From: RI-242 sp038246255
Lineage (GTDB): Bacteria; Planctomycetota; UBA1135; GCA-002686595
NCBI GenBank assembly: GCA_038246255.1
Contig: JBBRWC010000008.1
Coordinates: 1 to 64,000 of the forward strand
Reading direction: 5' to 3'
DNA length: 64,000 nucleotides
The translations under genes and the position numbers were made by a program. Shown here piece by piece: positions 1 through 10,300 of this stretch (position 1 is the first letter of the stretch; each line of letters starts with the position of its first letter). The notes beneath the pieces are model-generated. The model was not told where the DNA came from. It made no database searches and was given only the letters and a program-made list of their open reading frames with translations.

Positions 1-257
1 GGCAAAAGTCGGGGCCTTGGCCGGTTTTTGCCCGCGAACGGGCTCCAACGCCGCAAGGCGATGGGCCAATAGGCACTTGACAGCTAGTTTAGCGTGGGCC
101 GCGCCGATTTTTCTCAAGCTGTCAATCCGCGGGCAAAAGTCGGGGCCTTGGCCGGTTTTTGCCCGCGAACGGGCTCCAACGCCGCAAGGCGATGGGCCAA
201 TAGGCACTTGACAGCTAGTTTAGCGTGGGCCGCGCCGATTTTTCTCAAGCTGTCAAT
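1..257. repeat. 131-bp tandem duplication (about two copies)
   Basis: Positions 1-126 are repeated at 132-257 with a period of 131 bases and no difference that I can find. Each unit carries two inverted repeats. One pairs CGCGGGCAAAA (128-138) with TTTTGCCCGCG (157-167). The other pairs TTGACAGCT (77-85) with AGCTGTCAA (117-125), and again at 208-216 and 248-256. The array lies past the end of the minus-strand permease gene and contains that gene's stop codon. More copies may lie to the left of the window. No gene is evident in it. Confidence 0.9.
208..256 (-). terminator. Inverted repeat at the 3' end of the efflux permease gene, possible terminator
   Basis: A perfect 9-bp inverted repeat (248-256 with 208-216, spacer 31) overlaps the stop codon of the minus-strand permease. 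A run of A bases lies in the loop, and there is no U-tract after the stem. It could act as a terminator or as a processing or protein site. The call rests only on symmetry and location. Confidence 0.3.
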
Positions 258-1422
258 GCTCCGCGCCCAAGGCCGTCACGACCCGCAGACGTGCGGCGGT
301 CCACGCGGGCGCAAAACCCGCGAATAGGCCGACCGCGATGGCGAGCGCGAGTCCAAACGCCGCCGTGCCCAGGTCGATGCCGTAACCCGTGATGCCGAAG
401 CCGTCAAAGAAGCCGGCAAGGGGCTTCGACGTAGCGAGCGCGACGCCCACACCCGCGAGGCCCCCCAAGAGGCACAGGACGAGCGACTCGCCGATCAGCA
501 GTCCAAAGAGGATGCGGTCCTTGAATCCCAGCGCTTTGAGGATGCCCATGCTGCGTGTGCGCTCGCGCCCCGCCATCAGCATCGTGTTGAGCGTTGCCAA
601 CAGGATTGCAAACAGCACCCCCCCGCCGATGGAGCCAAGGAGCGTCGGCACGCTGCCGAGCATCGACACGAACTGGCGTTGGAATTCCGATTCCGTGGTC
701 GTTTGGACCCGCTGTGGGCCGTTTTCGAACATGCCGTCGATCGCGCCCATCACCAGGGTGGGATCCGTTCCGCGATCGAGGCTCAAAACGAACACTCCGG
801 CGCCTTGCGGACCTTCGGCCGCGCCGGTTTCGAGGCTCTGTTCGAGGTACTCGTAGTGGAACCACAACGTGCGCCCGTCGACGTTGGGGGATGTCGAGCG
901 GTAGGTGCCCGCGACATAAAACTGCCATGGGGTTCCGTCGACACGTGTGTAGAGGCCGCCGATGATCGGGATCGAATCGCCGACGCTCCAACCGAACGAC
1001 GTGGCGAGGTCCGCGCCGATCAGGCACGCGTCGCGGCGGCGCAGGAACGACGGTTCGTCCCCGTCCACCAGTCGGATCTCAGGATAGATGTCGAGCAAGC
1101 GATCGGCGTCGACCGCGAACTGTGCGAAGAAGTTCGAGGGATCCTGGTAATAACCGCCGAACCATTGGAGCTTGCAACTGCTCGCCACACCAACGGCGCC
1201 TTCGATCTTGCTCTGGTACGACGTCGGCAGGTTCACGAACAGGCTGACGGCGGATTGCACAATCAGGCGCGTTTGGCTCGCGGCCTCCACACCGGCTTCC
1301 AGTGCGCCCACGACGCTGCGCAGGAAACACACGAGGAAAAACGCGATCGAAAGCGAGCCCAGCGTCAGGAGGCTGCGCAGGGGCCGCGCGAGCAAGTGGC
1401 GCCAAAGCAGCGACCAGGGCAT
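253..1422 (-). CDS. MacB/FtsX-type ABC transporter permease
   Basis: Membrane subunit of a MacB-like efflux ABC transporter, 389 residues. It has one N-terminal membrane segment (about residues 16-38), a large periplasmic domain (about 40-250), then three C-terminal segments with the family linker GRERTRSMGILKALGF at about 285-300. This one-plus-three topology is typical of MacB/LolC/FtsX permeases. The ATPase is encoded by a separate gene, so this is a split MacB. It is the last of three genes (fusion protein, ATPase, permease), with one base between it and the ATPase. The substrate cannot be inferred; macrolides, lipoproteins and peptides are all known for the family. Its stop codon lies inside the tandem repeat at the window edge. 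Confidence 0.9.
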   Translation of the reverse strand: MPWSLLWRHLLARPLRSLLTLGSLSIAFFLVCFLRSVVGALEAGVEAASQTRLIVQSAVSLFVNLPTSYQSKIEGAVGVASSCKLQWFGGYYQDPSNFFAQFAVDADRLLDIYPEIRLVDGDEPSFLRRRDACLIGADLATSFGWSVGDSIPIIGGLYTRVDGTPWQFYVAGTYRSTSPNVDGRTLWFHYEYLEQSLETGAAEGPQGAGVFVLSLDRGTDPTLVMGAIDGMFENGPQRVQTTTESEFQRQFVSMLGSVPTLLGSIGGGVLFAILLATLNTMLMAGRERTRSMGILKALGFKDRILFGLLIGESLVLCLLGGLAGVGVALATSKPLAGFFDGFGITGYGIDLGTAAFGLALAIAVGLFAGFAPAWTAARLRVVTALGAEH

Positions 1423-1423
1423 G

Positions 1424-2191
1424 TCAGCCGGGCTCCCGCACCGGAGTGCGCGCGCGCCGTTCGATACCGCGCAAACGGCCCTTGTCGAGGTTGACGACCG
1501 AGCCTGCCGCCTCCGCGGCCCGCGGATCGTGGGTCACCATCAAAATCGTTTTGCCAAACTCCTTTGAAAGGCGCGAAAGCAGGCCCAGGACCTGGTCCGC
1601 GCTCACGCGGTCGAGGTCGCCGGTGGGTTCGTCGGCGAGGATCAAAAGCGGATCGGACACCAACGCGCGCGCGATCGCGACACGCTGTTCCTGACCTCCG
1701 GAGAGTTGGCGCGGGCGGTGCTTCGCGCGGTCCGCGAGCCCCACGAGCGACAACGCGTGGCGCGCGTGCTCGCGGCGCTCGCGGCGGGACAGGTTGGTCA
1801 AGAGCAGCGGCAACTCGACGTTTTGCTGGGCAGTCAGGACGGGCATCAGGTTGAAGCCCTGAAAGATGAAACCGACCGTGTCGGCGCGCCACGCGGCGAG
1901 TTCCCCGTCGGAAAGTCCGCTGAGCGCTTCGCCGTCGACGTAGATCTCGCCGCCGTCGGGTCGGTCGAGCCCGCCGATCAGGTTCAGCAGCGTGGTTTTG
2001 CCGGAGCCCGACGGTCCCATGAGCGCAAAAAATCCTCCGCGCTCCATTTCGAGGTCGAGCCCGTCGAGCACGACGAGTTCCTCGCCGGCCCGGCGGTACA
2101 CCCGCCGCACACCCTCGACCCGCACAAGCGCCGCGGGCGCGCCGGGATCTGCGTCGCGATTTGCGTCGCGATTCAGGGCGGCGGCGCTCAC
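1424..2191 (-). CDS. ABC transporter ATP-binding protein (MacB/LolD type)
   Basis: Cytoplasmic ATPase of the same transporter, 255 residues. Walker A is GPSGSGKTT, the signature is LSGGQEQRVAIARAL, and Walker B is LLILADEPTGDLD, followed by the switch histidine in MVTHDPRA. The GDLD ending of Walker B is typical of the LolD/MacB/FtsE group. The ATG overlaps the stop of the upstream fusion-protein gene (ATGA), and the permease follows after one base, so the three are surely one operon. About 20 N-terminal residues precede the conserved domain. Confidence 0.95.
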   Translation of the reverse strand: MSAAALNRDANRDADPGAPAALVRVEGVRRVYRRAGEELVVLDGLDLEMERGGFFALMGPSGSGKTTLLNLIGGLDRPDGGEIYVDGEALSGLSDGELAAWRADTVGFIFQGFNLMPVLTAQQNVELPLLLTNLSRRERREHARHALSLVGLADRAKHRPRQLSGGQEQRVAIARALVSDPLLILADEPTGDLDRVSADQVLGLLSRLSKEFGKTILMVTHDPRAAEAAGSVVNLDKGRLRGIERRARTPVREPG

Positions 2192-3597
2192 GGATCCACC
2201 GCGCGGACTGCCGCGCCGTCGGCGAGTTCGGTCAATGCCGTTGCGAGGATGCGTTCACCCGGTTCGAGTCCGCGTTGAACGAGCACGCGCCCGAAGCGCT
2301 CCGGCCCGAGCTCGAGCGGCACAAAACGCACACGCCCGTCGTCGACCCGCTGCACTCCGCGCGCTCCGCCGCGCTCGAGCACCGCGGTTTTCGGAACCAG
2401 CATCGCGTCCGAGCTCCCGCCCAGCGCGGCTTCGTCCTCGAGGTCCGCTTCCGCCAAGAAAACGACGCGCAAGCCGAGTTCCGGTCGCAGGCGCTCGTCG
2501 CGCGATTCGAAGGCGACACGCACTTCGACCGTGCCCTTTTGGCGATTGGCGGTCGGCCAGATGCGCGCGACACGCCCGGCGTAGGGTTCGGCGGGGTACG
2601 CGTCGAGGAAAATGCGCGCCGGAGCGCCGACGATGACTTTGGAAAGGCTCGTTTCGGGCACTTCCACCTGCACTTCGAGGCTGTCCAGGTCGACAAGCGT
2701 GCAGATTGCGCCGCGTGCGTTGGAGCCACCCTGCACGTTGGGCGAAACCACCTCGCCGACCTCCGCGTCCTTGAGGACGACGAGCCCCGCGAAGGGTGCG
2801 CGCACTTCGGTTTTGTCGAGGCTCGCGCGCGCGAGGTCGCGGTCGGCCTCCGCCGTCGCGACTCCCGCTTCCGCAAGTGCATGGGATGCACGGGCGACGC
2901 GGGTGCGCGCGCGGGCCGCGTCCACCGCGGCGGAGGTCTCGGCCGCGGCGGCGACCGCTCCTGCGCGGGTCGCTGTGGTGCCGTCGAACTGGGACTGGGC
3001 TTCGTCGCGCGCGCGGGCGCTCGACACGTTACGGTCGGCGAGCTCGTCCTGGCGCTTCAAGTCCGACCGCGCGAGCGCGAGGCGTGCGGTTTCCGCGTCG
3101 ATGGCGGCGCTCGCCGCTTCGACGGCGCGTTCGAGACCGGGCACGAGCGCGACGGTCGCCTCGATCTCGGCGGCGGCGCGATCCGCTTCGGCGCGCGCCG
3201 CTACCACGCGTGCTTCTGCACCCGCCAGGGCTGCGCGCAGCTCGTCCTGGTAAAGCCGCGCGACAAGCTCACCTTTCTCGACGCGCGAACCTTCCGTGAC
3301 ACGCAACTCGACGATGCGGCCGGGTGCATCGGCGGACAACGCCGCCCGCCGCGCCGCGACCACGTAACCGTTGGCCGCCGTGCCGCGCAGCGCCGTCAGC
3401 GCGAGGGGACTTTGGCGCTCCACCGCGATCACCCGAACCTCGGGGCCCTGCCCGGCCACGAGGGCCTTCGTGAGCGGTTCCCGGGCGACGAGACCTGCCG
3501 CGAGGAGCGCGAGTGCGATAAAGGCGATCTTCAGTAAGCGCGAGCTCCGCGTGCGGGAGCGGCCCGAACGCGGAATCTGAAGCGGGGAGAGATCCAC
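2188..3597 (-). CDS. Efflux periplasmic adaptor (HlyD/MacA-type membrane fusion protein)
   Basis: Periplasmic adaptor linking the inner-membrane ABC transporter to an outer-membrane channel. Using GTG at 3597 it has 469 residues. A membrane anchor (LLKIAFIALALLAAGLVA) lies near residues 21-38. A biotinyl-lipoyl half follows, then a long Ala/Glu/Arg-rich coiled-coil hairpin (about 100-230), the second lipoyl half (VRAPFAGLVVLKD) and a beta-barrel. The frame stays open upstream to 3732, but that stretch is Arg/Pro-rich and unlike protein. The exact start is uncertain because no ribosome site is visible. First gene of the efflux operon; no TolC-like gene is nearby. Confidence 0.88.
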   Translation of the reverse strand: MDLSPLQIPRSGRSRTRSSRLLKIAFIALALLAAGLVAREPLTKALVAGQGPEVRVIAVERQSPLALTALRGTAANGYVVAARRAALSADAPGRIVELRVTEGSRVEKGELVARLYQDELRAALAGAEARVVAARAEADRAAAEIEATVALVPGLERAVEAASAAIDAETARLALARSDLKRQDELADRNVSSARARDEAQSQFDGTTATRAGAVAAAAETSAAVDAARARTRVARASHALAEAGVATAEADRDLARASLDKTEVRAPFAGLVVLKDAEVGEVVSPNVQGGSNARGAICTLVDLDSLEVQVEVPETSLSKVIVGAPARIFLDAYPAEPYAGRVARIWPTANRQKGTVEVRVAFESRDERLRPELGLRVVFLAEADLEDEAALGGSSDAMLVPKTAVLERGGARGVQRVDDGRVRFVPLELGPERFGRVLVQRGLEPGERILATALTELADGAAVRAVDP

Positions 3598-3810
3598 GAA
3601 GAGCCTGGGTCGAAGAGCGAGGGGGGGGTGGGAGCCCAAAGAGCCTAACCGCCGCGGGGGTGCGCTATACCCGCGGGCGCGGGGGTGGGCGCGGGCCCCC
3701 GGCTGGCACCACGGCCAAGGGCGAGTCACCAAATTTCACCAATCGGGGGGGATCCGACCCGGGGGCTGACTATCGTAGGGCGCCAAGGGCCGGGTCCCTC
3801 TGACTTCACC

Positions 3811-5142
3811 ATGAGGGCCTTCCTGCTTTTCCAGCTGCGTACGATCCGCAGCAAGTACTGGCTGCTTCCCAGCCTCATGGCCCTCTTGGCGATGGTGCTC
3901 GCCGTGGTCTTGATCGTGCTCGACGCACACATCGGCGCGGACTGGCTTGAGGGGCTGAGCGGACTGCACGCCAACCAGCCAGCGGGCGCCCGCGCCGTGC
4001 TCTCCACCATCGCGGGCTCGATGATCACGGTCGCTGGCGTCACGTTCTCGATCACGATCCTCGCGCTCGCGACCTCGGCGTCGAGCTTCGGGCCCCGGCT
4101 GATCACGAACTTCATGCAGGACCGGGGCAACCAATTGACCCTGGGCACCTTCATTGCGACGTTCACCTACTGCCTGATGGTGCTGCGCACCGTGCGCAGC
4201 GCCGACGAGGGAGGGACGAACTTCGTGCCGCAAGTCGCGGTGCTCGTGGGGGTGTTGTTCGCGCTCGCCAGCCTGGGGGTGCTGATCTATTTCATCCACC
4301 ATATCCCCGAAAGCATCCACATTACGACGGTCGTCGCGAACCTTGGACGGGAGTTCGCCGACAAGGTCGACGAGGTCTACCCGCGCATGATCGGGGATCC
4401 CGCGCCAAAAGGCGAAGCGAAGCTGCGTCGGGCGCTCGAGCGGGGGTTTTCGCGACAGGTTTTTCCCAAGGCGGCGGGTTATGTGCAATACGTGGACGGC
4501 GATGGCCTCATGGCGTACGCCCATCACGCCAACCTTTGGATCGAGCTTGTCGCGCGCCCCGGGGACTTCGTCACGCCACGCTGCGTCTTGGCTCGGGTGA
4601 CCGCACTGAAGGACGTGGAGTCGGCGGTCTTTGACCGCGTTCGTGACGCGGTCGTCGTCGGCCGTGATCGATCGCCGACCGCCGACATCCTGTATTTAGT
4701 CGAACGCTTGGTCGAGGTTGCGGCGCGTGCACTTTCCCCCGGCACGAACGACGTCTACTCCGCGCTCAACGCGATCGATTGGATCGGCAACGGCCTGGTT
4801 GCGATGGCGAGCCGCAGTCTCCCCGACGCGGCGCGGCAGGACGCCGACGGGGAGTCGCGGATCCTGACGCGCCCCGTCCGGTATTCCGAAATGGTCGAGG
4901 CGGGGATCGGGGCGCTGCGGCCCTACGCCGCGCGGGACCCGAACGCGGCGCGCCGCCTGATGGAGGCCCTGGCCCGGGTCGCCCAGCACACGGCGGAACC
5001 GGGGCGTTTGGCGGCGCTCGAGCGCGAAGCGACGAACCTCCAGCGGGCGGCGCTCGAGCACCTGTCGCAGCCGGCCGATCGCGAACCCATCGAGGATGCG
5101 TTCCGGGTGTGCTTAGGGCACTGCCGCGTCGATCCGAACTGA
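3811..5142 (+). CDS. DUF2254 family membrane protein
   Basis: Predicted integral membrane protein of 443 residues. Hydrophobic segments lie at about 20-40, 75-100, 120-140 and 150-175, followed by a long soluble C-terminal half. Strings such as STIAGSMITVAGVTFSIT, FGPRLITNFM and DRGNQLTLGTFIATF are characteristic of DUF2254, a family of unknown function. ATG 3811 is chosen because it begins at the conserved MRAFLLFQLRTIRSKYW; the frame is open back to 3685. It is divergent from the efflux operon, so the 213-bp gap 3598-3810 should hold both promoters. I see no clear promoter boxes there. Confidence 0.88.
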   Translation: MRAFLLFQLRTIRSKYWLLPSLMALLAMVLAVVLIVLDAHIGADWLEGLSGLHANQPAGARAVLSTIAGSMITVAGVTFSITILALATSASSFGPRLITNFMQDRGNQLTLGTFIATFTYCLMVLRTVRSADEGGTNFVPQVAVLVGVLFALASLGVLIYFIHHIPESIHITTVVANLGREFADKVDEVYPRMIGDPAPKGEAKLRRALERGFSRQVFPKAAGYVQYVDGDGLMAYAHHANLWIELVARPGDFVTPRCVLARVTALKDVESAVFDRVRDAVVVGRDRSPTADILYLVERLVEVAARALSPGTNDVYSALNAIDWIGNGLVAMASRSLPDAARQDADGESRILTRPVRYSEMVEAGIGALRPYAARDPNAARRLMEALARVAQHTAEPGRLAALEREATNLQRAALEHLSQPADREPIEDAFRVCLGHCRVDPN

Positions 5143-5272
5143 TCGGGCGCATTGCGCGCCCGGCAGCGCCGCCGTCAACGCGGTTCCGCCGGGCCCGGGG
5201 CGGCTCACGTCGACCCCTCGGACGATCCTTTGGGTGCCAATAGACGTTAGCTTGGCGCTGCCCACACTCGCC

Positions 5273-5818
5273 ATGCGCCGCGATCCCTCGCCCGATCTCG
5301 CTACCCGCAACTCCCCCGAGCCCGGCGCGGGCGAGGTGCGCTTTGGACTGTTCGCGCGGATTCCCCTGTTCGCGGCGCTAACGCTCCTTGCGTGGCAGTG
5401 CGCGCGGGGCCTTTGGCTTACGGTGGGCACGGCAATCGACCAGCCGCAAGGAGCGCGGGTGTTCGCCCTCGCCGCGGGCGAGGAGGAGCGGTTTGCGACC
5501 CTTGGGGTCGCGGGGCGCGCCGCTGTCCTTGTCCGATCGGGAGTGCCGCGGCGCGCGGACCTCTACGCGCTGACGGGGCCGGATCTCGCCAACATCAAGC
5601 TGCACGTGGACCTCGTTCATTTGCTCTACCCGCGCTCCGTGCACCACATGACGGCGTTGCCCGAGGATCCGCTGCTGCTCGCGCACCACCTGCGGCGCGG
5701 CGCGTGGATCCTCGACGTCGATTCGGGCCATGCGTTCGATTGGGAGCGCATCGCGCGGCTCGAATACGAGGACGGCGGGATCCGGTTGTGGCGCATTCCC
5801 TCCGAGGGTGGACGATGA
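5273..5818 (+). CDS. Small membrane-anchored protein of unknown function
   Basis: 181 residues from ATG 5273; a GTG at 5234 would add 13. One hydrophobic segment (IPLFAALTLLAWQCARGLWL) lies at about 27-50. The rest is soluble, with two His-containing stretches (VDLVHLLYPRSVHHM and LLLAHHLRRG). I recognise no family. The stop codon overlaps the ATG of the following glycosyltransferase-like gene by four bases, so the two are translationally coupled and may act together at the membrane, for example as an accessory to the enzyme. That role is inference from position only. Confidence 0.75.
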   Translation: MRRDPSPDLATRNSPEPGAGEVRFGLFARIPLFAALTLLAWQCARGLWLTVGTAIDQPQGARVFALAAGEEERFATLGVAGRAAVLVRSGVPRRADLYALTGPDLANIKLHVDLVHLLYPRSVHHMTALPEDPLLLAHHLRRGAWILDVDSGHAFDWERIARLEYEDGGIRLWRIPSEGGR

Positions 5819-7290
5819 ACCTCGGTTTCATCGGGTGGATCGCGATGGTCGCTGTACCGCTCGGGCTCGGGGCCGCGCTCCTCGCCGCGCTCGGCATCGG
5901 CCCGCGCGATGGGCGTGTGCTCTTCGTCGCGCGCAGTTGGTGCGTGGGCGCACTCGCGCTCGCGGCGATCCTTTTTGGCACCGCATCCATCGGCCTCTCG
6001 CCGCGCCTCGTTGACCTCACGCCCGCCCTGCTTCTTGTTGGCTCGGGCCTCGCGCTCGTGGGGTACCTGCGCGCGCGCTGGCGCGACTCCGAGGGGCCCC
6101 TCCACGATGCGCCGGCACCGCGCGTCAAGGTGCATCCCCTGGTCTGGGTCGCTCTGGGCCTGTGTTGCGCGCTGGCCCTCGACCAGATGCTGCTTGTGCT
6201 GCCGTATCCGATCGTGAGCGGGGATGAAGCCCACCTTTGGGCGAGCCGTGCACGTGTGCACTTTGAATCCGGCGGTTTTGGGCCGACCTACGCAGCGGAG
6301 TTCGACCGCCGCATTTTGGTGAAGAGCGGCGCCGTGCCCTTTTTTGTGCAGCACGCGGACTATCCGCACCTTGGCCCGCTGCTCCAAGTCTGGGTGTACG
6401 CACTCGCCGACACGGTGACCTGGGCGGAGAACCGCGTTCCGCTGCAGTTGTTCGGTGTCGCGACGATCGCGCTCGTCGTCGGAACGCTTGCGTTGCGTGT
6501 GCGCTGGCCGATCGCGGCGGGCGCGGGGCTCCTGTTGCTCGCGTCGCGGCCCATGCAGGAGGGACTCTCCACAGCGTACGTCGACCTCGCCGTGGGGGCG
6601 GGGTTTTTGCTGGCCGTCGAAGCGTGGCTGCGGCTGCGCGCGAGCGGGGAGACGCGCTGGTTTGCCCTGATGGCCCTCGGGTTGGCCCTCGCACTCTTCG
6701 CCAAACACGAGGGTGCGCTGCTCGCGGTCGCGTTTGCCGGCGGTGTGCTTGTCGACTGCTTGCGCCGCTGGCGAACGGGCGCAGGGGAGCCCTGCGCACC
6801 GCGCGCACGCGCCGCGTTGTGGCTGATCGCGCCGGCCGCCGCCGTGCTCGCGGTATGGCTCTTCAATCGGCATTTCGGGCTCGAAAACGACCTTCTGAGC
6901 GGCAACTCGAAGGGGCGACCCTTTTGGGTGCTGTTCCTGTGGCAGTTTCCCGAGCGCTCCGTCGCCGTGGCGGCGTATTTCGTCGAGCGTGTTCTACTGG
7001 TCACTGCACATTCCCGCGGCATTCTGCTCGCGCTTGTGCTGGTCGTGCTTGCGCGCCCCCGTGCCGCCCTTGCGAGCTCGATGCTTGCGCCCCTCGCCGC
7101 AGTGGTACTTGCGATCGCGGGTTATTACGTCGTATTCGTCGGCAGCCCGCACCACCTTGAATGGCACCTTTCCACGGCAGCGGGCCGTGTGTTGTTCCAG
7201 GTTGTGCCCGTGGCGGCGCTGGTGCTCGGGGTGCTGCTCGACGACACCTGGACGGCGTGGCGCCAGCGGGTCATCGACACGGATGATTGA
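5815..7290 (+). CDS. Polytopic glycosyltransferase-like membrane protein (GT39/ArnT-like fold)
   Basis: 491 residues with about 10-12 hydrophobic segments. The early extracytoplasmic loop holds GDEAHLWASRA, which matches the acidic motif of GT-C glycosyltransferases such as the PMT and ArnT families, and a second loop holds HADYPHLGPLLQVW. These enzymes use polyprenyl-phosphate sugars outside the inner membrane; the substrate here is unknown. ATG 5815 overlaps the previous stop (ATGA). A longer frame starts upstream but overlaps the preceding gene. Two other proteins of similar build are encoded at 33890 and 57814. Confidence 0.82.
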   Translation: MNLGFIGWIAMVAVPLGLGAALLAALGIGPRDGRVLFVARSWCVGALALAAILFGTASIGLSPRLVDLTPALLLVGSGLALVGYLRARWRDSEGPLHDAPAPRVKVHPLVWVALGLCCALALDQMLLVLPYPIVSGDEAHLWASRARVHFESGGFGPTYAAEFDRRILVKSGAVPFFVQHADYPHLGPLLQVWVYALADTVTWAENRVPLQLFGVATIALVVGTLALRVRWPIAAGAGLLLLASRPMQEGLSTAYVDLAVGAGFLLAVEAWLRLRASGETRWFALMALGLALALFAKHEGALLAVAFAGGVLVDCLRRWRTGAGEPCAPRARAALWLIAPAAAVLAVWLFNRHFGLENDLLSGNSKGRPFWVLFLWQFPERSVAVAAYFVERVLLVTAHSRGILLALVLVVLARPRAALASSMLAPLAAVVLAIAGYYVVFVGSPHHLEWHLSTAAGRVLFQVVPVAALVLGVLLDDTWTAWRQRVIDTDD

Positions 7291-7320
7291 ACGGGCGATT
7301 GAACGGGGATGCCGTGCGGA

Positions 7321-10300
7321 TCAGGCGTTTTCGGCCTGCTCAACGCGTGCGGCCGGCGTGTCCGCTTCCCTCGGCTCGGCGGCGCTCGCGGGCTCTTGTT
7401 CTGGCCGCTCCGACGGGTCTTCCAGCCGCTCGTCCACCTGCTCGAGCTCGCCGATGAAGTGCCGTCCGTCCTCGTCGCGAGCGTAGAACGGCTCGGCCAT
7501 CAGTTGCTCGAAATTGTCGCGGCACAGCTCGGCCTTGTCGACTTCGCTGAGTTCGTAATGGGCGAGCGCGCGCACGGCCCACTCTTCGGGCCGTCCCGGC
7601 GGGCGCGGTGTGTCGCTGTCGCCGCCGATGCGCCGCGGTTGGCTTTCGGTCGACACTTCGAGGTCTACGATCGCGAGGCGTAGCTGGCCGACGCGGAAGC
7701 GTGCCACACCCAGCGTGCGCCGGTAGATGGGATCGTCCGGATGGGCCTTGACCGCGGCCTGGGCGCGGGCGAGCGCAAACTGGTACTCCTCCGCGGACGC
7801 GCCAGGACGTCGCACCACTTCCCAGGCATCCATGTTGAGGCGCGCGGGATCGTCGGCGAGCAACCGCGCGAGCCGCTCGATCGCCTTGCGCACGGGCTCG
7901 CTCGCCGATTCCTCTACGCGCAGCCCGGGAACGGTCCGCTCGCCGCCAAACAGCACCATCGCGGCACGCCGCGCCGCCGCGTTGCGCGTGCGGCTTTCGA
8001 AACGCAGCCGCGGGGGCGTGGTCTCATGGATGCGGACACCGCGGTTGAGGCCGAGAGTTGCAAAACGCGTCCCATCGGAGCTGAACGCGACTTGCACGGC
8101 GGGTTCCTCGTGCGCGTCAAGGACGAGCAGCGTTTCGCCGGCGATCGGATCCCAAAGGCGCACGGAGCCATCGTCCGCGCCGCTCGCGAGCCGCTTGCCG
8201 TTGGGTGAGAACCGCAGGCTCGCGAGTCCATCCGTGTGACCGTCGAGGGTGCCCGTGCGCCGACCCGTGGCCGGATCGAAGAGCGCAATGCGCCGGTGCA
8301 GGCCTGTGGTGTCGCGCACAGCGACCGCGAGCATTCCACCCGCAGGTGCAAACGCAAACGGCGCGGAGATTTCGCCGCGTTCCGCCTGGATCTCGCCCGC
8401 GGCGAAGCGGATCTGCGCGACGAGGGCTCCTGACTTCGGTCGATAGATCTTGAGCGACTGTTCGGGGTCGAAAACGCCGAGGAACTGCCCGTCCGCGGAC
8501 ATTTCGAGGCGCCGACTTCCGCGCGCGACCTGGCGCAGGCGCGGCAGGTGCGACGAAACGTCCCACTGGACGAAGGGCGCGAGTCCGCTGCCGTCCTCGG
8601 GGGCGCGCATGAGGTCGTAGACCGCGATGAATCCGTTGCTGAAGTAGAGGGCGGCGAAGCCGCGCTCCGGCGCCATCGCGAATTCGAGCTTGACCGCGCC
8701 GCCGCCCCATTCGGGGGGCGGATCGAGCGTGGCGAGCACACGGCCCGTCGCGGTGTCCCAGACGTACCCCGAAGTTGAGCTCGACCCCACGACGCGCCGG
8801 CCGTCCGCCGTGAAGGCCACCATGCCGTTGGCGATGTTGCCCTTCGCGAGCATTTGCACCGGTTCCAGCACCTCCGCGTCCCAGACTTCGGGCGAGTGTG
8901 CCCGTGCGATCAACATGCGGGTGCCGTCCGGTGAGAACTCGAGCGAGTTGCGTCCGAGCCGGCGCGGGCTGACCTCCGTCACCGCCGAGCCGAGCCGCGC
9001 ATCCCAGACGCGCCAGTCACCGGCCTCGTCGACGCTCCACATGCGCTCGCCGTCCTGCGCGAGCCCGAGCGCCAGGGCGGGCGCCGTGTTGCCGCGTTGC
9101 ACGCCGGTTTGGCGGCCGTCGCGTGGATCCCACAGGGTGATCTCGCCGTCGTCGGAGCCGCCGCCGAGGGATTCCGCGGTGAAAGCGAGAGTGGCGAGCG
9201 CACCGGCCGGGCGACGCACGACGGCGACGAGTTCGCCGTCCTCCACCTTCCACACCCGCGCGGTGCGGTCGACGCTGGTCGTGGCGACGGTGGCACCGTC
9301 GGGTGCAAAGCCCACGGTCGTGACCATGCCGCGGTGTCCGATCAACACAGCCGTGGGTCCCGCTTCGGGATCCGCGGTTGCGTTCCACAGGGCGGCGCTC
9401 CCATCGTCGTAACCCACCGCGAGCTGTGGGCCACCCGGGTCGAATGCGATCGCGCTCGGACGGCGTCCCATGCGCTCCAGGATCCGCACGACGTCGGGAC
9501 CTTCAGCCGGCCGATAGAGCGCGACCCCGTGCGGAGCGCGGCGCTCGAGCGCGACGGCGAGCCACTCGCCTTGCGACGACCACGCAACATGGTGCACGGC
9601 GTCACCCGCGCGGTCAGGCGCGCTCGACGCGTTGCGCCGGGCGAGGACCTCGGGCTCAGCCCGCGGGTCTACGGCGCAGATGAGCATCAGTTGACCGTCG
9701 CCGAGCCCCACCGCGATGCGCTCGCCATCCGGGTGGAAGCCGACGGCGCCGCCGCGGCTTGGGAGACCGCGCATTGGCGCGAACGCGCGGCCGCAGTTGT
9801 CCACCACTTCGAACTCGCGTGCGAACCGTCGTGCGCCGCTTTGGGCTTCCCAAACGGCAACCTCCACCCGCGTCGGCTCGAGCGCGCGCAGGGTCGCGAG
9901 CAAACCCGAGGGGTGGAAATCGGCGCACAGCAGTCGATCGCCCACCTCGGCCACACGCGCGAGGCTGGTGTCGAGTTGAGCGTTCAGGTGATGCCATTCG
10001 AAGTCGCGCAACTGCGGCGGACAGTCGGCGAGCCGTTGGCGCGCTTCGCTGGCACCGCCGCTGCGCAGCGCGAGGTCGGCTGCGCGCATGTTCGCCGCGT
10101 AGCTCGACGCGGTCGCCGCCGTTTCGCCGGCTTCAGCGCGCTGGCGCGCCGCGTCCGCGTCCGTCCGCGCGCGCTCGGTCCGGGCCTGCTCCGCGCGCAG
10201 ACGCCCGAGACTGGCCTGCTGCTGGCGGATGAATGTCGCGCTGCCCCCCACGACCGAAAGTGCGACGAGCGCGTACGCCGTCGCGAGCACGCGGTTGCGC

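Noticed and set aside
1..257. CRISPR-like array
   Set aside because: Only two long copies and no short repeat-spacer pattern; it is a simple tandem duplication.
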